Origin: DAISKN01 sp963716925
GTDB taxonomy: Bacteria; Acidobacteriota; Vicinamibacteria; Marinacidobacterales; SMYC01
Assembly (NCBI GenBank): GCA_963716925.1
Contig: CAVQUX010000014.1
Location: 806,001-870,000 of the forward strand
Direction of reading: 5' to 3'
DNA length: 64,000 nt
Shown in pieces: positions 26,177-33,794 of this stretch (position 1 is its first letter; every line of letters begins with the position of its first letter). The translations under genes and the position numbers were made by a program. Under the pieces are notes generated by a model that worked only from the letters and a program-made list of their open reading frames with translations, had not been told where the DNA came from and did no database searches.

Positions 26177-27657
26177 GCGCCCCCCCATACGACATCCGTC
26201 GCGGCTCGAATGAGAGAGATCAGGGGAGCGGGAAGGTAAAAAGCGGAAACGACGGCGATGGCTGCTGCTGCGGCGGCCGTCGCCAGCCCGACGTCGAATC
26301 TCTCGGGATCGGGAGGGTCCTCGTCGAACCTGCGCGGGGCCCCGAGCACGAGGTGTCCCACCTGATACGCGAACCCGCAGAAGAGCACGACCAGCGCCGC
26401 GAGGAATACCGACGTCACCGCCGCGTGCGCACCGAAGAATCCCGCCTGCAGGATGGTCATCTCGCTGAAGAACAGGCCGAACGGGGGAGAGCCGGTCATG
26501 ATGACCGCCGAGAGCACGAAGAGCGAGCTCGCGATCGGCGCGCGGCTGAACGTACCGCCCCGAATCCGGTCGAAGTCCGAGGAGTGATGGAGCTGCCCGA
26601 GAGTGCCCGCGGAAAAGAGAGCCACCGGTTTCGCCAGGGAATGATAGGTCATGTGAAGGAGAGCGCCGAACACCCCGGCCTCGACCCCGAGCCCGACTCC
26701 GACGGCCATGATGCCGACGTGCTCGATGCTGGAATAAGCCAGGAGCCTCTTGAGGTTCCACTGGATGAGGATGAACGGCGTCGCGATCAGCACCGAGAGC
26801 AATCCGAGGGTCAGGAGCAGACCGGAGGAGAACTCGGGTCCGAGCGCCGCCTTGGAGATCAGATGGATCCTCAGCACGCAATAGAGCGCCCCGTTCAGCA
26901 TGCCCACCGCCATCAGCACCACCGCCGGCGACGGCGCTTCGCGATAGGCATCCGGCTTCCAGGTATGCATCGGAGCGAGACCGGCCTTGGTTCCGTAGCC
27001 GATGAGCGCGAACACCACGCCGAGGCGCAGCGTGAACGGGTGGAGCTCCGGCGCCACCGCCATGAAGCGCGTCCAGTGGAGCGCGGCCATGCCCTCACCC
27101 AGATCCCATCGTCCCGCGGCGAACATCAGGACGGTTCCCAGCAGCGCGAACGCCAGGCCCAGGCTTCCGAGCACCAGGAACTTCCACGCCGCCTCGAGGG
27201 AAGTGTTCCGGTCGTGGAAGGTGATGAGGAAGACGGAGGCGAGCGTCGTGAGCTCGACGGCGATCCAGAGCACCCCGAGGTTGTTCGAGACCGAAACCAG
27301 CAGCATGGCGAACACGTAGGCGGGTATCAGGCCGTAGAACTCGCGGCGCAGCCGCGGCGTCACGAGCCCGCGCGCCTCGTTGCGGCGCAAATAACCGACG
27401 CCGTAAGCGCCCGAGAGAAGGCCCACGAAGCCGCAGAGCACGAGCACCAGCGCCGAGAGTCCATCGACGCGGAGCGCCTCGTCGAAGGCCGAGGGGAAGC
27501 TTCCGGAGAGGAACTGCCTCGCGGTCGCGAGGCACAGGAGAAACGTCAGCGCGAGCCCGGAGACCATCGTGGCTTCCTTGAGCTTGCGCGGACCGGGAAG
27601 GGCCCCGATGACGGCGGTCACCACGGGAGCGACCAGGGTCCAAACGAGTAGGTTCAC
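26173..27657 (-). CDS. HyfF-type antiporter-like membrane subunit
   Basis: A 494-residue membrane protein of the NuoN/MrpD/HyfF family with about thirteen or fourteen membrane segments. YGTKAGLAPMHTWKPDAYREA carries the conserved transmembrane-7 lysine, NLKRLLAYSSIEHVGIMA is the family signature after it, and AVELTTLASVFLI contains the transmembrane-5 glutamate. It should form one ion-translocating half-channel of the complex. Its start follows HyfE by one base and its end overlaps the large subunit. Confidence 0.9.
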   Translation of the reverse strand: MNLLVWTLVAPVVTAVIGALPGPRKLKEATMVSGLALTFLLCLATARQFLSGSFPSAFDEALRVDGLSALVLVLCGFVGLLSGAYGVGYLRRNEARGLVTPRLRREFYGLIPAYVFAMLLVSVSNNLGVLWIAVELTTLASVFLITFHDRNTSLEAAWKFLVLGSLGLAFALLGTVLMFAAGRWDLGEGMAALHWTRFMAVAPELHPFTLRLGVVFALIGYGTKAGLAPMHTWKPDAYREAPSPAVVLMAVGMLNGALYCVLRIHLISKAALGPEFSSGLLLTLGLLSVLIATPFILIQWNLKRLLAYSSIEHVGIMAVGVGLGVEAGVFGALLHMTYHSLAKPVALFSAGTLGQLHHSSDFDRIRGGTFSRAPIASSLFVLSAVIMTGSPPFGLFFSEMTILQAGFFGAHAAVTSVFLAALVVLFCGFAYQVGHLVLGAPRRFDEDPPDPERFDVGLATAAAAAAIAVVSAFYLPAPLISLIRAATDVVWGGA

Positions 27658-27658
27658 G

Positions 27659-28315
27659 CTATCCCTTCAGGTTCGACAGCCGGCTTATGTCCATCGACTC
27701 GAACCGGTCGACGATCCGGTGAACGAGGATGCCGAGGATCAGCACTGCGAGAATGACATCGAACGAAATGCCCAGCTCCACGATGAGCGGCATGCCGGTG
27801 GTGACCCCCACGGCCACGAGAAACACCGCGTTCTCCACCGTCAGCAGCGCGAGTATCTGGGTGATCGCCTTCCTCCGCGTCACCATGAGGAAGAGGCCTA
27901 TCAGCAGGACCGAGAGCGCGACGCCGATGAGATGGTGGCTCACTCCCCTCGCGCCTTCCTCGAAGCCGGTGCTGACGCGGTATCCGATGACCGTGAGGCC
28001 CAGGCAGATCAGGAGCGAGGCGGGGACGTTCAGGAACGGTTCGATCTCGCGGTGGATCCCGATGCGATCCACGGTGCGCATCAGAAACCACGGGATCAGA
28101 ATCCCTTTCAGAACCAGGGTCATCCCCGCCGTAACGTAGAGCTCGTGCCTTCCCTCGGAGAAGGCGATGGTGGCCGCGACCACGGCGAGGAGCAGGGACT
28201 GCGCCCCGTACAAGCGAATGGCGGTGAAGAGCGCCTTCTGGCCCACCATGAGGAGCGCGCTCACCAGCATGCCGGCGGCGCAGAGGATCAGAACGTTCTC
28301 GGTCACGAGCGGCAC
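27659..28315 (-). CDS. HyfE-type membrane subunit
   Basis: A 218-residue polytopic protein resembling HyfE, which includes a NuoK/MrpC-like region. Evidence: about seven hydrophobic segments, LLTVENAVFLVAVGVTTGMP with the membrane-embedded glutamate of the NuoK type, and DVILAVLILGILVHRI. It sits between the HyfC- and HyfF-type genes, one base from each, as in hyf operons. It is expected to form part of the ion path linking the antiporter-like subunits to the hydrophilic arm. Confidence 0.88.
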   Translation of the reverse strand: MPLVTENVLILCAAGMLVSALLMVGQKALFTAIRLYGAQSLLLAVVAATIAFSEGRHELYVTAGMTLVLKGILIPWFLMRTVDRIGIHREIEPFLNVPASLLICLGLTVIGYRVSTGFEEGARGVSHHLIGVALSVLLIGLFLMVTRRKAITQILALLTVENAVFLVAVGVTTGMPLIVELGISFDVILAVLILGILVHRIVDRFESMDISRLSNLKG

Positions 28316-28316
28316 C

Positions 28317-29264
28317 TCACAGGAATCGGATCGCGAGAGCCAGAAACGCGAGCCCCAGCGACACGGACACCAGCTCCGGGACGCGGAAGAGACGCAGCTT
28401 GGCGTTGGTGCTCTCGGCGACGGTTACCAGGATCGAAAGGAAGAAGACCTTGCCCGCCCAGGCGAAGACCGCCACCAGGAGCGCTTCGGGAGCGAAGCTC
28501 GTCGCCATCCCCGCGGGAAGGAAGAGATCGACGAGGAGCGTCAGATACAAGAGCTCTTTGAGAGCGGAAGCCCACTCAACCAGCGCGAGATCCGGGCCCG
28601 CGTACTCGAGGACCATCGCCTCGTGGATCATCGTGAGCTCCAGGTGGGTGGCCGGGTTGTCCACGGGGATGCGGCCGGTCTCGGTGATGACGATGATGAA
28701 CAGGCCGGCGAACGCCAGGAGATCGCTCGGATGGAACGAGAGGCCTTGCTGCAGCAGCCCCCGGACCATCACTCCGAGGCTCAGGGAGCCGGCGGCGAGC
28801 GCCGAGGCGAAGAGTCCGAGCATGAGGGCGGGCTCGGCGAGGGCGGCGATGGTCATGTCGCGGCTCGCGCCCATGCCTCCGAAGGGGCTGCCGGTATCGA
28901 GCGCCGCGGTCGCGAGCGCGAAGCGGCCGAGAGCGAGCGTTCCCACGAGAAGAAGGATTCCACCCGCCGCTTCGAGCGGGGCCGCGGCGTAGAGCACGGG
29001 AACCAGCGTGGTGGCGGCCACCGCCGCGGCGAAATAGACGCGGGGTCCCGCGAGGTAGATCCAGGACGCCGTCTCCGAGCGAACCGCCTCCTTGCGAAGA
29101 AGCTTCAGGAGGTCGTAGTACCCCTGAAGGAGCGGCGGCCCCTTTCGATTCTGGAGCCGCGCTTTCATCTTCTTTATCCCCGTCTTCAGAAGCGGGGCCA
29201 CCGCGAGCATGCCGCCTGCCTGCAGCACCGCCGCCGCGAACGCGAGAAGGTTGTCCTGGATCAC
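28317..29264 (-). CDS. HyfC/NuoH-type membrane anchor subunit
   Basis: A 315-residue protein from GTG 29264, overlapping the upstream paralogue stop. It has the NuoH/HyfC plan of about eight membrane helices. The cytoplasmic loop KKMKARLQNRKGPPLLQGYY is the signature RxQxRxGPP-type segment that contacts the hydrophilic arm, and ETGRIPVDNPATHLELTMIH is the second NuoH signature with conserved acidic residues. In complex I and group 4 hydrogenases this subunit couples redox chemistry to ion movement. Its conservation argues that coupling still occurs here. Confidence 0.9.
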   Translation of the reverse strand: MIQDNLLAFAAAVLQAGGMLAVAPLLKTGIKKMKARLQNRKGPPLLQGYYDLLKLLRKEAVRSETASWIYLAGPRVYFAAAVAATTLVPVLYAAAPLEAAGGILLLVGTLALGRFALATAALDTGSPFGGMGASRDMTIAALAEPALMLGLFASALAAGSLSLGVMVRGLLQQGLSFHPSDLLAFAGLFIIVITETGRIPVDNPATHLELTMIHEAMVLEYAGPDLALVEWASALKELLYLTLLVDLFLPAGMATSFAPEALLVAVFAWAGKVFFLSILVTVAESTNAKLRLFRVPELVSVSLGLAFLALAIRFL

Positions 29265-31309
29265 GTCGGCCCTCCGAGCCACATCAGGAGGATGACGGCG
29301 AGCACGAGAACGTAAGCGAGGTAGGCATGGAGGCTTCCGGCCTGAAGCACCTTCATGCCTTTCGCCGCTCGCATCACCGCGCGAGCGAGCGGTCGATAGA
29401 CGTAGCGCTCGAACGTCGGCTCGATCTCGGCGCGGTATCGCACTTCGCGGGGGAAATAGGGGGAGACCTCGGCGAGGGTCTCCACCTCCCGTGTCGGCCG
29501 ATAGACGGCGCGGAAGATCATCATCAGCGGTTTCGAGAACGCCGTCGCCGTGTACTCCGCTCGGAAGGTCAGCTCGCCGCCGCATCCCCACGTCGAAACG
29601 CGCCGTGCACGCGCCCCGCGGCGTTTCGTGAGAAACAGCGCCGCCGCGAGGGCGCCCAGGAGGGCCACGCCGAGCATCCCGGGAACCACGTGATCGAACC
29701 GACCGAGGCCCGACGCCATGCCCCACGCTCGAAGCGCCATGTCCTCGCGCGGCTCGAGTCCGGGGAGCGACTCCAAAACACTTCCAAGCGCTCCGAGCGC
29801 CAATCCCGGGAAGAGACCGAGGCCGAAGCAGAGTGCCGCGAGAAGCGCCTGCGGAACGAGCATCGCGTATGGAGACTCGTGCGCCTCGGCGGCGGCTCGT
29901 GTGCGCGGCAGGGCGACGAAGGTGATTCCGAAAGCTCTCACGAAGCAAGCCGCGGCGAGAGCGGTCGAGAGCGCCAGCATCGCCCCCGCGAGGGGGAAAT
30001 TGAGCCGCACCATGCCCGGTGTCGACGTGAACCCGAGGAGCAGCGCCTGAAACGTGAGCCACTCGCTCGGAAAGCCGTTCAGGAGAGGCAAGCCGGAGAT
30101 CGCCATCGCGCCGACGAGGAAGAACAACCCCGTCCACGGCATCCGGCGCAGCAAGCCGCCGAAGCGCTCGATATGCCGCGTCCCCGTCGCCATCGCCACG
30201 CTCCCGGCGCCGAGAAACAGCAGCCCCTTGAAGATCGCGTGATTCAAGACGTGGAGGAGGCTTCCGGCGACGGCCACCGCGGCGAGCTCATGGCTTCGGT
30301 GCGCGATCGCCATCATGGAAGCCCCCAATCCCAGGACGATGATTCCGACGTTCTCGATGGTGCTGTAGGCGAGGAGGCGCTTCAGGTCGGTCTGGGTGAG
30401 CGCGTACAGGACGCCGAGAATCGCGGAGAGCGTCCCCACGGCCATGAACACGAGAGCCCGGTTCACGTCCGGGATCCCGAGGCCGAAGGCGCAGACCCGG
30501 AATAGACCGTAGACTCCCGCGGTGACGAGAACGGCGGACATGAGGGCCGAGACGCTCGTCGGCGCCGCCGGATGGGCTTCGGGTAGCCACACGTGGAGCG
30601 GGACGACGCCCGCCTTCACCCCGAACCCGACGAAGAACAGCGCGAAGAGCAGGTCGCGCGCCGGACCCGCGGCGATACCGCCCGCGAGCATCGTCGAGAA
30701 CGAGAGCGACCCCGCCACCCCGGCCAGGAGCAGAAAGCCGGCCACCAGGCACCCGGTGCCCACGTGCGACATGACGAGGTAGAGATACGCGGCCCGCCGG
30801 CTCGTCGGATCCTCGTGCTCGGTCGCGACGAGCGCCGCCGTCAGAAGCGTCATCACTTCCCACGCGAACAGGAACGCCACGACTCCGTCGGCGATGAACA
30901 CCAATTCCACCGCGCCCAGAAGGAGATTGAACGCTGCGCTCACGACCGCCGTGCGGGGCCCCGCGATAGCGTGCCCGAAGTATCCGACGCTGTAGATCGC
31001 CACCGGCGCCGCGATTGCTCCCAGCACCATCAGAAACCAGGCCGAGAGCGGCGTCACCGAGTAGCCGAGCACGATGCCTGAGGCCGCGTGGCGGAAGAGG
31101 ACGCCGTCGACGGGGAGGCCCGAGTCGATCACCAACAGGGCGACGGCCGCCGTCGACAGCGAGGCGAGAATGGAGCCGACCATCGCGGCCACGCGGCAAG
31201 CGCCCGGGCGGCGAGAGAGCGCGAGCGCCGCCGCGACCGTCACCGCTCGAAGAACGATCGCCGCCGGCACTCCGACGGAGACCCAATCCTTCACGTTCAA
31301 CTTCTCCAC
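29261..31309 (-). CDS. HyfB-type antiporter-like subunit, second tandem paralogue
   Basis: A 682-residue membrane protein from GTG 31309, overlapping the stop of the first copy by 13 bases. It has FGVKAGVVPLHVWLPEAHPA (transmembrane-7 lysine), DLKRLLAYSTIENVGII, LNHAIFKGLLFLGAG, and the HyfB C-terminus (WGCGG, EYTATAFSKPLMMIFRAVY, EPTFERYVYRPL). It is very similar to the first copy along its length. A difference: LMSAVLVTAGVYGL has Thr where copy one has Lys (LMSGVLIKTGIYGM), in transmembrane helix 8. So the two are not simple duplicates in ion-path residues. Confidence 0.9.
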   Translation of the reverse strand: MEKLNVKDWVSVGVPAAIVLRAVTVAAALALSRRPGACRVAAMVGSILASLSTAAVALLVIDSGLPVDGVLFRHAASGIVLGYSVTPLSAWFLMVLGAIAAPVAIYSVGYFGHAIAGPRTAVVSAAFNLLLGAVELVFIADGVVAFLFAWEVMTLLTAALVATEHEDPTSRRAAYLYLVMSHVGTGCLVAGFLLLAGVAGSLSFSTMLAGGIAAGPARDLLFALFFVGFGVKAGVVPLHVWLPEAHPAAPTSVSALMSAVLVTAGVYGLFRVCAFGLGIPDVNRALVFMAVGTLSAILGVLYALTQTDLKRLLAYSTIENVGIIVLGLGASMMAIAHRSHELAAVAVAGSLLHVLNHAIFKGLLFLGAGSVAMATGTRHIERFGGLLRRMPWTGLFFLVGAMAISGLPLLNGFPSEWLTFQALLLGFTSTPGMVRLNFPLAGAMLALSTALAAACFVRAFGITFVALPRTRAAAEAHESPYAMLVPQALLAALCFGLGLFPGLALGALGSVLESLPGLEPREDMALRAWGMASGLGRFDHVVPGMLGVALLGALAAALFLTKRRGARARRVSTWGCGGELTFRAEYTATAFSKPLMMIFRAVYRPTREVETLAEVSPYFPREVRYRAEIEPTFERYVYRPLARAVMRAAKGMKVLQAGSLHAYLAYVLVLAVILLMWLGGPT

Positions 31310-33342
31310 CAGACCAGGAGCACCAGACTCACGACGAGGGCGATCACGTAGGCGAGGTAAGCATGGAGGCTCCCCGCCTGCAGAACCTTCATTCCCTCCG
31401 CGACTCGCAGCACCGCGTGAAGCAAAGGTCGATAAGCGTAGCGCTCGAACGTGGGCTCGATCGAGGCGCGATAGCGCACCTCCCGCGGGAAGTAGGGGGA
31501 GACTTCGGCGAGCGCCTCGACCTCCCGCGTCGGCCGGTACACCGCGCGGAAGACCATCATCAGCGGTTTCGAGAAGGCCGTCGCCGTGTACTCGGTCCGC
31601 GGGCCGAGGAGACCGCCGCATCCCCAGGTGGGCACGCGCCGCGCAGCGCCTCCGCGCGACCGGGTCGAAACGAGCGCCGCCGCGAGGCCTCCCAGGAGAG
31701 CCGCTCCGAGGAGGACGGGAACCACGTGGTCGAACGACTCGAGTCCGGACTCCATGCTCAGCGGGCCCGCGGCCATGACCGGGCCGGCTTCGAGCCCGGG
31801 GAGCGACGCTCTCACGCTTCCGAGGGCTTCGAGCACCAGGCCCGGGAACAGGCCCAGGCCCACGCAGAGCGCGGCGAGAAACGCCTGAGGCACGAGCATC
31901 ACCGCCGGCGACTCTCGCGCCTTCCCGGCGGCGCCGCTCCTCGGCAGCGCCAGGAAGCTGATTCCGAACGCCTTCACGAAGCACGCCGCCGCGAGCGCCG
32001 TCGTGAGCGCGAGCACCGCCCCGCCCATGGGGAACAGCAGGTGGACGAGCGGATCCGCGGAGCCGCGGAAACCGAAGAGGAACGCCTGAAACGTCAGCCA
32101 CTCGCTGGCGAAGCCGTTGAGCGGCGGAAGACCGGAGATGGCCAACGCGCCGACGAGGAAGAGAGCGCCGGTCCATGGCATCCGCCGCAGCAATCCTCCG
32201 AGCTCCTCGATCCGGCGCGTGCCCGTCGCCACGACCACGCCCCCGGCGCCGAGGAACAGGAGTCCCTTGAACACGGCGTGATTCAGGACGTGATAGAGGC
32301 TGGCCGAGATTCCCACCGCCGCCAGGTCGGCTCTGCCGTAGGACAGGCCCATCATTCCCGCGCCCAGCCCCAGGAGGATGATGCCGATGTTCTCGATGCT
32401 GTGGTAGGCGAGGAGGCGCTTGAGGTCGTGCTGCATCAGCGCGTAGAGCACCCCGAGGACCGCGGACAACCCTCCCACGACGAGGACCAGAACGCCCCAG
32501 GAAAGGCGCGGGGTGCCGAGACCGAACGCGCAGACCCGTACCATTCCGTAGATCCCCGTCTTGATGAGGACGCCGGACATGAGCGCCGAGATGCTCGCCG
32601 GCGCCGCCGGGTGGGCCTCGGGCAGCCACACGTGGAGAGGAACGATTCCCGCCTTGACGCCGAAGCCGATGAAGAACAGCGCGAACAGGCCGCTCCAGGC
32701 GACGGGGAGCGCCGCGTCGCCCGACAGGAGCGTCGCGAACGAGAGCGACCCGGTCCTCGCCCCGAGCGCGAGGAATCCTCCGATGAGGCATCCCGTGCCC
32801 ACGTGCGACATGACCAGGTAGAGGTAGGCGGCCCGCCGGGACGCCCGTTCTTCGTGCTCGGTCACGACGAGCGCGGCGGTCGCGAGGGTCATCAGTTCCC
32901 AGGCGCAGAGAAAGGTGATGGCGTCCGCGGCCGCGAACACCAGCTCCACCGTGCCGAGCAGCAGGTTGAACGCGACGCCGAGGAACGCCGAGCGCCGCCG
33001 GAGGCGCGGATCGCCGGTGTATCCGATGCTGAAGATGGCGACGGGGATCGCGAGGGCGGAGAGGACCAGAAGAAACCACGCCGACAGCCCGTCGACGGCA
33101 TACGAGAGTCGCAGGCCGGAGGCCTGGTGGACGAAGGCGTTGCCTTCGACGCCCACCCCCGAGAGCAGGACGTCGACGGCCAGAAGGCCGGTCGCGAGGG
33201 ATGCGATCGCGGACCCGACGAAAGCCACGAGACGCGCCAGTCGGCTCCCCCGCGAGACCAGGAGCGTCACCGCGGTGATCAGAAGACGGAGCACGAGCGC
33301 CGCAGGTAGGATGACAGCCGTATCGAGACCCGTCACGCTCAC
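31297..33342 (-). CDS. HyfB-type antiporter-like subunit, first tandem paralogue
   Basis: A 681-residue membrane protein. I start it at GTG 33342, one base after the ArsR stop; GTG 33336 is also possible and the open frame upstream is the ArsR shadow. It has GFGVKAGIVPLHVWLPEAHP, MSGVLIKTGIYGM with the transmembrane-8 lysine, DLKRLLAYHSIENIGII, HAVFKGLLFLGAGG, and the HyfB-type C-terminal tail. It is expected to be an ion-pumping subunit. Copies one and two are within one residue of each other in length and co-linear throughout. Confidence 0.9.
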   Translation of the reverse strand: MSVTGLDTAVILPAALVLRLLITAVTLLVSRGSRLARLVAFVGSAIASLATGLLAVDVLLSGVGVEGNAFVHQASGLRLSYAVDGLSAWFLLVLSALAIPVAIFSIGYTGDPRLRRRSAFLGVAFNLLLGTVELVFAAADAITFLCAWELMTLATAALVVTEHEERASRRAAYLYLVMSHVGTGCLIGGFLALGARTGSLSFATLLSGDAALPVAWSGLFALFFIGFGVKAGIVPLHVWLPEAHPAAPASISALMSGVLIKTGIYGMVRVCAFGLGTPRLSWGVLVLVVGGLSAVLGVLYALMQHDLKRLLAYHSIENIGIILLGLGAGMMGLSYGRADLAAVGISASLYHVLNHAVFKGLLFLGAGGVVVATGTRRIEELGGLLRRMPWTGALFLVGALAISGLPPLNGFASEWLTFQAFLFGFRGSADPLVHLLFPMGGAVLALTTALAAACFVKAFGISFLALPRSGAAGKARESPAVMLVPQAFLAALCVGLGLFPGLVLEALGSVRASLPGLEAGPVMAAGPLSMESGLESFDHVVPVLLGAALLGGLAAALVSTRSRGGAARRVPTWGCGGLLGPRTEYTATAFSKPLMMVFRAVYRPTREVEALAEVSPYFPREVRYRASIEPTFERYAYRPLLHAVLRVAEGMKVLQAGSLHAYLAYVIALVVSLVLLVWWRS

Positions 33343-33343
33343 G

Positions 33344-33685
33344 CTAGCCGCGCCGGCTCTCCCGCCGGAGCTCGCGGAGCATTCCCCGCGTGTCCACGAG
33401 GTGGTTGTTGAAGATGCGCCGCGCGACCTGGAGGAGCTCGCCAACGGCTCGATCGCGCACGGCGTAGTGCACCGTCAACCCCTGCTTCTGCGACGTCACT
33501 ATGCCGCGGGTCCGCAGAACCGCTAGCTGCTGCGACACCACGGGCTGCTCCAGCTTCAGGGCCTTCTGGAGCTCCTGAACCGAGCGATCGCCGCGGACGA
33601 GGATCTCCAGGATCTTGATTCGCACCGGGTGGGCCAGGGCCCGGAAGAACTGCGCTTTGAAGGCCTGAAGCCGGCTGGTCGACAT
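33344..33685 (-). CDS. ArsR-family winged-helix repressor
   Basis: A 113-residue ArsR/SmtB-type regulator: FRALAHPVRIKILEILVRG, QELQKALKLEQPVVSQQLAVL (recognition helix) and GLTVHYAVRD (beta-wing). It has no cysteine at all, so neither thiol-based metal sensing nor BigR-type dithiol sensing is visible. It is the first gene of the Ehr-type operon, one base from the first HyfB copy, and the palindrome at 33702-33717 lies 16 bases before its start, so it most likely represses its own operon. The inducer is unknown. Confidence 0.9.
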   Translation of the reverse strand: MSTSRLQAFKAQFFRALAHPVRIKILEILVRGDRSVQELQKALKLEQPVVSQQLAVLRTRGIVTSQKQGLTVHYAVRDRAVGELLQVARRIFNNHLVDTRGMLRELRRESRRG

Positions 33686-33701
33686 CGGTTCGTGTACATT
33701 G

Positions 33702-33717
33702 CTATATTAACATATAG
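33702..33717. promoter_or_regulatory. Palindromic operator CTATATTAACATATAG upstream of arsR
   Basis: A perfect inverted repeat with 6-base arms CTATAT / ATATAG around TAAC, in a rare AT-rich patch, 16 to 32 bases upstream of the ArsR start. ArsR repressors commonly bind AT-rich 12-2-12-like palindromes of the type ATATT-N-AATAT. The position overlaps any promoter for the operon, consistent with repression. Confidence 0.65.
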
Positions 33718-33794
33718 TTCTCCCAAAGAATCGCGCAGAAGAGAAGGTGAAACGGTTCAAGCGGTCGTGATGAGTCGGCGGCCGGCGGTCGTTC

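Noticed and set aside
33344..33685. ArsR acting as a metal or sulfide sensor
   Set aside because: The protein has no cysteine, so classical thiol metal sites and the BigR dithiol switch are not possible.
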